From: Brevibacillus sp042683565
Lineage (GTDB): Bacteria > Bacillota > Bacilli > Brevibacillales > Brevibacillaceae
DNA: 64,000 nt
Direction of reading: 5' to 3'
Assembly (NCBI RefSeq): GCF_042683565.1
Contig: NZ_JBHUJW010000001.1
Span: 69,757-133,756 of the forward strand
Shown: piece by piece, positions 50,862 to 58,837 of the stretch
Position numbering within the stretch: the stretch's first letter is position 1
How the letters are laid out: every line of letters begins with the position of its first letter
Program-made: the position numbers and the translations under genes
The notes under the pieces: generated by a model
Told to the model about the DNA's origin: nothing
Database searches by the model: none
Seen by the model: only the letters and a program-made list of their open reading frames with translations

Positions 50862-51500
50862 ATGAATCAGCCCGCAGCATTCGCCACTTTCAAAACAAAG
50901 GGAGAGTACGTATACCGTACAGCCGCCTATATTCAGTGGGGGAAATCATCTGCGTCGCTTGGCAGCTGCCTTTTGCTGAATCCAGGCTCGTCCACCCTGT
51001 TCCGGGAAAGGCCTGCCCCTCATCGAACGGTCATGGGACAGACCTCGCTTGACCCGACCATGCATCAGCTGGTCAAACTGACGGAAGCGATCTACCAGCA
51101 GCAGGCGGAGCAGGGAAAGCTGGAAGGCAGGCTGCACATCTACAATCTGTTTTCCTTGCAGCATCCGCTGGCCTCGGATGCGATCACCCTGTTTGAATCG
51201 CTGCTGCAGGCAGGCGAGACGGCGCTGGATGAACATATTACCCGCTCCCACGAGCTGGTCAAGCACCCGTGGATGCTGCTGGGCTGGGGATGCTTGTCGC
51301 GTCCATCGCGCCCGCTTGCTTCGCTGAAGGAGATGTGGCTGCAGGAGATAGCGGCTGCGGGGGTGCCGACGTTTGGCAAAGCGTGTGCGACAGGGAAAAA
51401 CTACTACCATCCCTGCCCGCGGCTGCATGCGGTGAAAGAAATGATCTTGCGGGATTTGGTGGCTTTGCATGGGCAGGTCGTTGGTTCAGGGGGGCGTTGA
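50862..51500 (+). CDS. Hypothetical protein, DUF1643-like pattern
   Basis: 212 residues, soluble. SCLLLNPGSSTL near the start and a C-terminal KNYYHPCPRLHAVKEM are reminiscent of DUF1643 proteins, which have NPS and HP motifs, but the match is loose. AGGAGG precedes the ATG. It stands between two terminators and appears monocistronic. Function unknown. Confidence 0.65.
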   Translation: MNQPAAFATFKTKGEYVYRTAAYIQWGKSSASLGSCLLLNPGSSTLFRERPAPHRTVMGQTSLDPTMHQLVKLTEAIYQQQAEQGKLEGRLHIYNLFSLQHPLASDAITLFESLLQAGETALDEHITRSHELVKHPWMLLGWGCLSRPSRPLASLKEMWLQEIAAAGVPTFGKACATGKNYYHPCPRLHAVKEMILRDLVALHGQVVGSGGR

Positions 51501-51621
51501 ACGGCACGTAGGGGTCAAGGCAGCGGCTGCGGGGATGCGTCTTTGGGTTGGCCGCTCAAGCGCGTTCGGCTTCTCCGCTTCGCCCGCTGCACGGGCAGGC
51601 ATCCTCTGCTTTTGCACGTGA

Positions 51622-51670
51622 AAAAAGAGCCCGACTCCCCGAAACCAATCGGGAAACAGGCCCTTTTTCA
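51622..51670 (-). terminator. Terminator of the SLH-DUF4855 gene
   Basis: Outer arms GGGCC/GGCTC-type and inner CCCGA/TCGGG; six T follow on the minus strand. Confidence 0.75.
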
Positions 51671-51686
51671 ACGTTCATGCCTGACG

Positions 51687-54335
51687 TTACGGCATCTCGC
51701 TTGCTTCGTAATACTCTTCGCGGTCGAATTTGCCGCGCATCCACTTGTAGGTGTCGTCGTAAATGCCACGGATAACCGGGTCAGAGCTGGTCGCTGGCTG
51801 GATCAGCGTCTTGGAGCCGTAGTAGTACGCGTGCACGTTGTTTTTGTCCATGCCGAGCTTGTGGGCAGCGACGAGCTGGTTGTAGTAGGTCTGGTAGAAC
51901 TTCGGATCGCGGTACATCCGCTCGTCTCCCTCGATCTCCACGCCCATGCCGTACTTGCTGACGGTGTCGAGAACGCCTTCGATGCGGTCGAGCTGGACGG
52001 GCTTGTCGCTGTAGTAGTTCGGTTGCAGGAACGCATAGTCAAAGTAGAGCGATTTCCATTCCTGCACGCCTGGGGCGCCGTAATACGGAATCCAGTAGAA
52101 GCGCAGCGCTTCGTTGTGGACCATGCTGGCCATGCTGCGGATCAGGTCGCGTTCTTTTGGCGCGCTGTCCTCGATCAGCTCGTGGAACCAGTAGATGCCC
52201 TCCAGTTGCAGATACGCATAATCGGCCTTGTTCCAGCGCTTTTGCAACTCCCGGAAATACCACTCCAGCGCCGCCTTGCGATTTTCGTACGCCTTTTCCT
52301 CCCCGATTCCCGCCGAATTGAACGAAAGCGACGGCTGGTTGTCTGCCAGCTTGCCGAAGTTCGCCTGGTTCATCGTCGGGTACGGCAGAGCGAGCACGAC
52401 TTTTTCCTGCGTAGGTGTCGTGTACAAGGTCCCGCGCAGGCGGTTGTACTCCCGCATCGCATTGTTGAGCGCATCCAACTGGCGATCGGTCCCGAACAGG
52501 TCGTTCAGATAACCCTGCCAGCCTTGTTTGGTCGCAGGCATGTCCTGATACGGCAGGAAAAGGACGGTGTCGAACATCTGGTCACGCATGTAGCCGTCCG
52601 CAGTGCGGTAGCCTACCATCGGGAGGAAGTCATCCTTCGTCCAGTTGCCTCGGTCGCCATAGGCTCCCGAGTAGGCCAGCAGCATGTTTTCCACGCGATT
52701 GCCCGCTTTTTTGTCTTCCATCATTTGCGTCGGGCTCGGCGGCGGCAGGAGCACCGGTCCTCCCTGCCATGCCTGCGCATTTTCGTTCGCCCACACTTCC
52801 AGCTGTCTCGCAAAAGCGAATACTTTTACCGGGAAGGAGACGCGCACGTAGCGGGCCTCTACATCCGGCAGCGACACGGAAAGCGTGCGCACGACCTGCT
52901 TTTCCTCGGACGCCGGGACATCGTGCAAAGCTTTGCCAGCATAGTACCACGCCTTGCCATCGTGCGATACTTCCACATCCAGCGAATCCGGGAGCGTAAT
53001 CCCCGAAGTCTTTTGCTGCTTGAAGGTCAGGGCGACTCGCTCCAAAGGTTTATCCTGCGACAGCGCCACGGTCACCTTCCGGCCAAACTGGCGATTGAAG
53101 CCTGTCCACTCGTCGGAAGGGGTAACCAATCCGCCAACCGGTCCCGGATATTGCTTCTCGATGGACTGGAAATACGCGTCCGCCGGCCCGAACGTTTTGA
53201 CCGACGTAAAGCTGCCCGGGGCCACATTGACCAGATCGTCCTGCTCCGCTGACTGTGCCGCTTCCGCCCCCTCCCCTGCGGGCTGCTGGCTGTCGCTGGC
53301 TCCGGCTTGCGTGTCGTTGGCCGCAGCCGTGTCGCCGCCTCCAGCCTGACCATCGCTGCCATCTCCCTTCGCAGGTGCCGGCGCGTTGGTGATCTCCACC
53401 GGAATGATTTCGTTGTGATACCCCACCGTAACCGTCAGATTGCCTTTTCCCGGCGTCGGCCCGGCGACGAATGTGCCATCAGGCAGGATCGTTCCCAGCT
53501 CCGGCCGGTCAAAGGCAAAGATCGGTGTAAACGGGAGCTTTTCCCCGTTCGCGCTCGTCACCTTCACGCGATCGCTCGTACCTGCCATCAGGGTCAGCTT
53601 AGCGGCAGAGAGCGTAAACTTCGCCTGATCAGCCTGCTGAATGCGCGTGTTCAATACTCGCTCCGCGATGACCGCCGCTTCTGCCCGCGTCACCGTACCG
53701 AGCGGATTGAACTTCCCGCTTGCCCCCTGCATCAGACGCTGGGCGCTGACGGTCTCGATGGCTTCACGCGCGTAATCGGCCATGTCCTGCTCATCGCTGT
53801 ACACGGGGGCAGCCGCATTCGCTGTCTGCGCCACCTGGCTTGCCCGCATCAGGCGCGAGAGCAACACAGCCAGCTCCTGTCTGGTCAGCGGATCAGCCGC
53901 ACCGACAGTTTGGTCGCCGCGTCCGTTCATGACGCCCAGCTTCGCCAAGCCGTAAATGTACGGCGCGTACGGGCTGTCTGCCGGAACATCCGCAAAGCTC
54001 GCACTCTCCGTGGCCTGCGGCAGCAGCCCGACCACCTTGGTCAGCAAGACGGCGATGTCCTGCCGGGAAATCGGTTTTTGCGGATAAAAGCGACCGTCTC
54101 CCTGTCCGCTGATCAATTCCAGCGATGCCAAATGGTTGATGGCTTCGCGGGCATAGCTGTTATCCAAATCTGTAAACCCGGCAGCCTGCTTCTGCTCCTG
54201 CGCTTCGGACTGTGCAGCTTTCGCCTGCGCGCTGCCGGCAGGCGATGCGGCGCCAGCCTGCGGCGCAGCCGTGATCAGCAGGGAAGCCGCCAGACAGGCA
54301 GCTGCGAGACGACTCCCCCATTGTTTCTTGCTCAT
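51687..54335 (-). CDS. Surface protein with three SLH domains and C-terminal DUF4855
   Basis: 882 residues from ATG at 54333-54335 (GGAGGAG six bases upstream). Signal peptide (LAAACLAASLLITAAPQAGAA). Three SLH domains (about 50-220: AGFTDLDNSYAREAINHLASLELISG..., FADVPADSPYAPYIYGLAKLGVMNG..., then the third). A bacterial Ig-like part, a Gly/Ala/Gln-rich linker, a discoidin-like sugar-binding domain (about 400-540) and a C-terminal DUF4855 region (VLALPYPTMNQ..., YIPYYGAPG). DUF4855 is suspected to be glycosidase-like. Likely bound to the S-layer polymer and acting on a surface glycan; substrate unknown. Confidence 0.85.
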   Translation of the reverse strand: MSKKQWGSRLAAACLAASLLITAAPQAGAASPAGSAQAKAAQSEAQEQKQAAGFTDLDNSYAREAINHLASLELISGQGDGRFYPQKPISRQDIAVLLTKVVGLLPQATESASFADVPADSPYAPYIYGLAKLGVMNGRGDQTVGAADPLTRQELAVLLSRLMRASQVAQTANAAAPVYSDEQDMADYAREAIETVSAQRLMQGASGKFNPLGTVTRAEAAVIAERVLNTRIQQADQAKFTLSAAKLTLMAGTSDRVKVTSANGEKLPFTPIFAFDRPELGTILPDGTFVAGPTPGKGNLTVTVGYHNEIIPVEITNAPAPAKGDGSDGQAGGGDTAAANDTQAGASDSQQPAGEGAEAAQSAEQDDLVNVAPGSFTSVKTFGPADAYFQSIEKQYPGPVGGLVTPSDEWTGFNRQFGRKVTVALSQDKPLERVALTFKQQKTSGITLPDSLDVEVSHDGKAWYYAGKALHDVPASEEKQVVRTLSVSLPDVEARYVRVSFPVKVFAFARQLEVWANENAQAWQGGPVLLPPPSPTQMMEDKKAGNRVENMLLAYSGAYGDRGNWTKDDFLPMVGYRTADGYMRDQMFDTVLFLPYQDMPATKQGWQGYLNDLFGTDRQLDALNNAMREYNRLRGTLYTTPTQEKVVLALPYPTMNQANFGKLADNQPSLSFNSAGIGEEKAYENRKAALEWYFRELQKRWNKADYAYLQLEGIYWFHELIEDSAPKERDLIRSMASMVHNEALRFYWIPYYGAPGVQEWKSLYFDYAFLQPNYYSDKPVQLDRIEGVLDTVSKYGMGVEIEGDERMYRDPKFYQTYYNQLVAAHKLGMDKNNVHAYYYGSKTLIQPATSSDPVIRGIYDDTYKWMRGKFDREEYYEASEMP

Positions 54336-54386
54336 TGTTCTCTCCTCCAATTACCCCTTCTCTTTTTTACCGTCCAAGAAAATCGG

Positions 54387-55562
54387 TCAGCGCAGGTGCT
54401 GTTCTTGTTCGGCAGGGGATACAAACGACGGGCGCGGCGGCTTCGGTCCGAAAAACTGGTAGTAGTCGACCTTGATATTGCCGTTGTAGAGCTTTCGCTT
54501 CTTGCTCGCCTTGCGCCCAAAATGCTCTTCAAACAGCTCGTCTGACGTAATGACGTAAAAAGACCACGTATCTAAGGCAGCGAAGGTCTTGCCCATTTCT
54601 CCGTACAGCCTGCTGACCTGCTTCCACTCGCCGAGACGTTCCCCGTAAGGCGGGTTGCAGATCAAATAGCCGTACTTTTTCTTGGTGCGTACATCGCGCA
54701 CGTCCATCCGCTGAAAATGGATCAGGTCGTCGACTCCGGCCTCCGCCGCGTTGCGTCTGGCGACCTTCAAAATTTCCTCGTCGATGTCGGTTCCAATGAT
54801 GTCCAGCTTCTGGTCGTATCGGGCCAGGTCGTGTGTTTCTGCCCGGGCTTCGCGCCACACCGTTTTCGGAACGGCTGGCCAGCTCTCGGAGACGAACTCG
54901 CGGTTCATGCCTGGCGCGATATTTTGCCCGATCAAGGCTGCCTCGATGGGAATGGTGCCCGATCCGCAAAACGGGTCCATGAATACCCGATCCGGCTTCC
55001 AGCGGGACAGCAGAATCATCGCCGCCGCCATCGTCTCCTTGAGCGGCGCCGTCCCGATCAGGCCGCGGTAGCCTCGTTTATGCAGGCCAGGCCCGGACGT
55101 GTCGATCGTCAGCGTCGCCACATCTTTCAGCAAGGCGACCTCGATCTTGTACATCGGCCCCTTTTCCTCGAACCAGTCCCGCTTGTACGTCTTTTTCAGA
55201 CTTTCCACCACGGCTTTTTTCACGATTGCCTGGCAATCCGGCACGCTGAACAGCGTCGATTTGACGGACTTTCCTTCTACCGGGAAGGCCGCGTCCTCCG
55301 TGATCCAGTCCGCCCACGGCAGCGCCTTGGTCTTTTCAAACAGCTCGTCAAACGTCGTCGCTTGAAACTCCCCAATCTTAAGACGCACCCGGTCGGCGGT
55401 TCGTAACCACAAATTTGCACGCGCGATTGCAGAAATATCTGCGCGAAAGGTCACTTTTCCGTTTTCCACTTGCACATCCGTGTAGCCGAGTCCTCTTACC
55501 TCTTCCGCTACCACAGATTCCAGTCCAAAAGTCGCCGTAGCGATCAATTCCACTTTTTGCAT
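54387..55562 (-). CDS. THUMP-domain class I RNA methyltransferase (RlmL/YpsC-like)
   Basis: 391 residues. N-terminal ferredoxin-like/THUMP part, then a Rossmann methyltransferase with FMDPFCGSGTIPIEAALIGQNIAPG (SAM motif I) and CNPPYGERLG (NPPY catalytic motif of N-methyltransferases). By family it methylates a guanine or adenine in rRNA; B. subtilis YpsC is similar. GGAG precedes the ATG. Stands alone. Confidence 0.92.
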   Translation of the reverse strand: MQKVELIATATFGLESVVAEEVRGLGYTDVQVENGKVTFRADISAIARANLWLRTADRVRLKIGEFQATTFDELFEKTKALPWADWITEDAAFPVEGKSVKSTLFSVPDCQAIVKKAVVESLKKTYKRDWFEEKGPMYKIEVALLKDVATLTIDTSGPGLHKRGYRGLIGTAPLKETMAAAMILLSRWKPDRVFMDPFCGSGTIPIEAALIGQNIAPGMNREFVSESWPAVPKTVWREARAETHDLARYDQKLDIIGTDIDEEILKVARRNAAEAGVDDLIHFQRMDVRDVRTKKKYGYLICNPPYGERLGEWKQVSRLYGEMGKTFAALDTWSFYVITSDELFEEHFGRKASKKRKLYNGNIKVDYYQFFGPKPPRPSFVSPAEQEQHLR

Positions 55563-55611
55563 CCTACAATCTCCTGTCCATCCTTCTGGCTTCGGGCCTT
55601 ACCCCTATACT

Positions 55612-55803
55612 ATATTACCCGATTTGGGCAGCGCGTTGGAAATGTTGTCCGATTTCGGGCGGGCGACCGTCTCGCAGGCGGCGGAAGCGACCGCTGCCCC
55701 GTCTACGGCAAAGAAGGAGAGCGCTGCCCACGCTGCGGCCACGCAATCGCAGGGACAGACTCTCCTCCCGCAAAGTCTTTTTCTGCGCCACTGTCAGACC
55801 TAG
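55612..55803 (+). pseudogene. Remnant of an Fpg/Nei-type zinc-finger C-terminus
   Basis: In one plus frame the translation contains CPVYGKEGERCPRCGHAIAG, matching the VYGREGxPCxxCGxxI zinc finger that ends formamidopyrimidine/endonuclease VIII glycosylases. The expected ending (xFFCxxCQ-stop) is present only after a one-base shift near 55788 (FFCA then CQT stop at 55801-55803). Nothing of the catalytic domain remains because the methyltransferase gene begins at 55562 on the other strand. A decayed fragment is the simplest explanation. Confidence 0.55.
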
Positions 55804-56711
55804 ACGGCTGTTTCTTCGGGCGCCTTCATTTTTTTCACCATGTACACCTGCTCGGTGCCGGACGGTCCGAAGCCTGCTTCCTGCAAAATCCGCAAGAGCT
55901 GCTCCTGTGACGCAGGCAGGTTAAAGGTCGAGCGGCGGCACTCCAGCTCATGCGGCGCATACAGTTCGGAGAGAGCCACCCGCAGGATCGTGTCGGCATC
56001 GGCATGTCCCGGCTGGGCGACGCAGTGGCGGAGCACAATCGCCGAAATTTTCCCATCGTCGGTTGCCATCCGTTTGTACATGGCGTAGCCGACAGCCTGG
56101 CCCTGTGCATCTTCGACCAGCAAGGCTTCCCCGTCGCGCATGCTCTGCCACTGGTTTTGCCACGGCGCATCTGCCTGGTAAAAGGCCAGTGCAGACGCCT
56201 CCTGCGCAAGAACGCGCCGCACCCGATACTTCCCGTCCGCCGCTTTTGCCCCGAAATGATCTGCAGAGAGGGCATCCGTCCTCTGCCAGAAAAGCAGCCG
56301 ATCCACGACCTCGTAGCCGAGCTGCTCGTACAGCGCGATTGCCTTGGCATTCTCGCTGATCGCTTCCAGCGTGGCATCGTGTACTCCCGCTTTCTGGTAC
56401 AAAGCCAGCGTCTCCTCCATCAGCCGACGTCCCACCCCTTGGCGGCGGTAGGCGGTGGCGACGCCCGTGCCGCCGTTCCACGCCACCTTTCGTCCATTAA
56501 TGGTGCGCAGGCCGCTGGCGACCAGTCCGATGGGCTCCTGACCGTCGAAGGCCACTACGGACAAGCCGAGCACGTAGCCCTCCGCCCCCAGACGCTGCAC
56601 CAGCATTTCCTCGGTCATGGAGATCGGGAAAAAGTAGCCTTCAAACCCTCGGTTCCAAGCCTTCGTCACTTCTGAAAACGTACAGTCACTCATTCGTTTG
56701 ATCGTTATCAT
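55800..56711 (-). CDS. GNAT-family acetyltransferase, possibly double-domain
   Basis: 303 residues from ATG at 56709-56711. The first half has the acetyl-CoA loop (GGTGVATAYRRQGVGRRLMEETL, an RRQGVG motif) and ALYEQLGYEV. The second half (VLAQEASALAFYQADAPW...) looks like a degenerate second GNAT fold. Substrate unknown. Stands alone; its last bases overlap the zinc-finger remnant on the other strand. Confidence 0.85.
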   Translation of the reverse strand: MITIKRMSDCTFSEVTKAWNRGFEGYFFPISMTEEMLVQRLGAEGYVLGLSVVAFDGQEPIGLVASGLRTINGRKVAWNGGTGVATAYRRQGVGRRLMEETLALYQKAGVHDATLEAISENAKAIALYEQLGYEVVDRLLFWQRTDALSADHFGAKAADGKYRVRRVLAQEASALAFYQADAPWQNQWQSMRDGEALLVEDAQGQAVGYAMYKRMATDDGKISAIVLRHCVAQPGHADADTILRVALSELYAPHELECRRSTFNLPASQEQLLRILQEAGFGPSGTEQVYMVKKMKAPEETAV

Positions 56712-56853
56712 GGGATCACCCGCCTCATTTGATAAAAATATTTTAATCAATAAAATCTAAATATTCAATCGCTTATATTCGACATGACCGCTCCCTGTCC
56801 CTTGCCCCCAAGGCGTGATAAGATGGAAAAAAGCGCATCACTCGGAGGTCCCT

Positions 56854-57294
56854 ATGCACAAACAGCTTACGGTAGGCTCGCTGATCCCCGGGCGGACGCC
56901 CTCCTCTGGCACCGCTGCCGCACCGCGCCAAGCCGAATCCACAGCAATTCCCCCGCATCCTGTAAGGGGGCAGGCAGTGAGCACCCCATCAAGCGGCCGC
57001 TCTCTCCCTGCGCAACAGGCCAGCCCTCTCGTGCGCATACGACAGAACGGCCGGGAATACGACGTGCGCTGCGTCCCTGACCAGACGCTCTTGACCGCTG
57101 CCCTGTCCCAAGGTGCGGCACTGACCTACAAGTGCCTGCAGGGAGAGTGCGGAAAATGCTCCGTCCAGCTTCTGGCAGGCAGCTCCGCGCTCCGCTCTCC
57201 AGGCGCCAAAGAACGGGAAAAACTGGGCGACAAGCTGGCCCTGGGGTATCGGCTTGCCTGCCAGAGCTCTTTTTCCTCCCTGAAACAAAGATAA
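56854..57294 (+). CDS. 2Fe-2S ferredoxin with long low-complexity N-terminus
   Basis: 146 residues from ATG at 56854-56856 (GGAGG five bases upstream). The last ~85 residues are a plant-type ferredoxin with Cys94, Cys99, Cys102 (YKCLQGECGKC) and Cys136. The first ~58 residues are rich in Ala, Pro, Ser and have no fold signature. No reductase partner is adjacent. It precedes thiN by 13 bases, probably cotranscribed. Redox partner unknown. Confidence 0.85.
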   Translation: MHKQLTVGSLIPGRTPSSGTAAAPRQAESTAIPPHPVRGQAVSTPSSGRSLPAQQASPLVRIRQNGREYDVRCVPDQTLLTAALSQGAALTYKCLQGECGKCSVQLLAGSSALRSPGAKEREKLGDKLALGYRLACQSSFSSLKQR

Positions 57295-57307
57295 AGGTGG
57301 CTACTGC

Positions 57308-57949
57308 ATGAACCCGAATCGCATCTTGCTGTTCGCCGGCGGCAATCTCGGCACGTGGGCCTTGCGCCACATTCGCGAAGACGACTGGCTGGTCGGCGTA
57401 GACAGGGGAGCCTTGTTCCTCATCCGGCACGGCTGCACTCCCCGCCTCGCCATCGGAGACTTCGACTCGGTGAGTGGCGAGGAGTGGGCCGAAATCGAAA
57501 ACAACAGCCAGACCGTCACCTCGTGCGACCCGATCATGAAAGATTTGACGGATACAGAAATGGCCCTCGCCTGGGCACTGGAGCGACAGCCTGCGGAAAT
57601 CGTTCTGCTCGGCGCTCTGGGCACGCGCTTTGACCACACCCTGGCCAATGTGCATCTGCTGCGAAAAGCGCTGCACGCCCAGATCCCCTGCAAAATCGTC
57701 GACGAGAACAACGAAATCCATCTGACCGACGGCACGCTCACGGTGGAGCGCGACCATTTCGCCCACGTCTCCCTGCTGCCGCTAAGCCCCGAAGTGACCG
57801 GCATTACGCTCACCGGCTTTCAGTATCCGCTGGAGAACGCCACGCTCCGCATCGGAGACACGCTCGGAATCAGCAATGTGCTGACGGCGGATGCGGGCAC
57901 CATCTCGGTACGCAGCGGACTGCTGCTCGTCATCAAAAGCAAGGATTAG
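57308..57949 (+). CDS. thiN: Thiamine pyrophosphokinase
   Basis: 213 residues. LLFAGGNLG, VGVDRGALFL, the nucleotide/metal motif AIGDFDSV (residues 48-55) and LGALGTRFDHTLANVHLL are the thiamine diphosphokinase set. It transfers pyrophosphate from ATP to thiamine. It follows the ferredoxin gene. AAGGTGG precedes the ATG. In Bacillus this gene lies near rpmB/spoVM; that context is absent here. Confidence 0.93.
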   Translation: MNPNRILLFAGGNLGTWALRHIREDDWLVGVDRGALFLIRHGCTPRLAIGDFDSVSGEEWAEIENNSQTVTSCDPIMKDLTDTEMALAWALERQPAEIVLLGALGTRFDHTLANVHLLRKALHAQIPCKIVDENNEIHLTDGTLTVERDHFAHVSLLPLSPEVTGITLTGFQYPLENATLRIGDTLGISNVLTADAGTISVRSGLLLVIKSKD

Positions 57950-57976
57950 GCCCGTTCCCTTGAGATAAGCCCGATC

Positions 57977-58018
57977 AAAAAAGGATCGCCCGTCCAGCCA
58001 GCGACAGGCGATCCTTTT
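57977..58018. terminator. Bidirectional terminator between thiN and ung
   Basis: AAAAAAGGATCGCC/GGCGATCCTTTT arms between convergent genes. Confidence 0.85.
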
Positions 58019-58023
58019 GGCGA

Positions 58024-58707
58024 TTATTCCTGTGGCTCCAACGGCAGCTGCCAGTCGATTTCCGCGATTCCTCTGGAGCGCAAAAACGCGTTGGCCCGCG
58101 AAAAGGGGCGGCTGCCGAAGAAGCCGCGATTCGCAGAGAACGGACTGGGATGCGGGGAGGAGATGATGTAGTGCTTGCGGTTATCGATGAACGACGCCTT
58201 TTCCTGTGCATGCTTGCCCCACAGGATGAAGACCATCGGCGTCTCTCTCGCATTCAGATGGGCGATGATCTGATCCGTAAAAATTTCCCAGCCCAGACCT
58301 TTGTGCGAGTTCGGCGAGCCGCTGCGCACCGTCAAGACTGTATTGAGCATCATCACTCCCTGCCTGGCCCAGTGCGTCAGATAGCCGTGCTCGGGAATGA
58401 TGCAGTTCAGGTCGCTCTGCAGTTCCTTGTAAATGTTTTGCAGCGACGGCGGCGGCTTGATTCCCGGCCGCACCGAAAAGCTCAGTCCATGCGCCTGTCC
58501 CGGCCCGTGATACGGGTCTTGTCCCAAAATCACGACCTTGGTGTTTTCGTACCCGGTCAGATGGAGCGCGTTGAAAATGCTGTACATATCCGGGTAGACG
58601 GTATGCGTCGAATATTCTTCCTTGAGCGTTTGCCGCAGCTTTCGGTAATAAGGCTTGTCGAATTCGCCAGCCAGTACGTCAGCCCAGTCGTTGTGCAAAA
58701 TAGCCAT
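58024..58707 (-). CDS. ung: Uracil-DNA glycosylase
   Basis: 227 residues. Catalytic Asp64 in LGQDPYHGPGQAHGLSF, GVMMLNTVLTV and the C-terminal HPSPFSANRGFFG with the active-site His. It removes uracil from DNA at the start of base-excision repair. GGTGAGG precedes the ATG. Confidence 0.97.
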   Translation of the reverse strand: MAILHNDWADVLAGEFDKPYYRKLRQTLKEEYSTHTVYPDMYSIFNALHLTGYENTKVVILGQDPYHGPGQAHGLSFSVRPGIKPPPSLQNIYKELQSDLNCIIPEHGYLTHWARQGVMMLNTVLTVRSGSPNSHKGLGWEIFTDQIIAHLNARETPMVFILWGKHAQEKASFIDNRKHYIISSPHPSPFSANRGFFGSRPFSRANAFLRSRGIAEIDWQLPLEPQE

Positions 58708-58837
58708 TGCCCCTCACCTTGTCCGATAGTTTTGCCTCTTCCTATCATAACGGCTGAGGTGGCAGGAGAAAAGAACAGGTTGGCGAGCGCCCGGGCCGGT
58801 GCGAGCCGCTCTGCTGGCCAGCCTGCTGACCCGGCTC

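Noticed and set aside
55470..55910. 146-residue plus-strand ORF covering the zinc-finger remnant
   Set aside because: Most of it is antisense to the methyltransferase and acetyltransferase genes; only the zinc-finger part is meaningful, so it is called a remnant rather than a gene.
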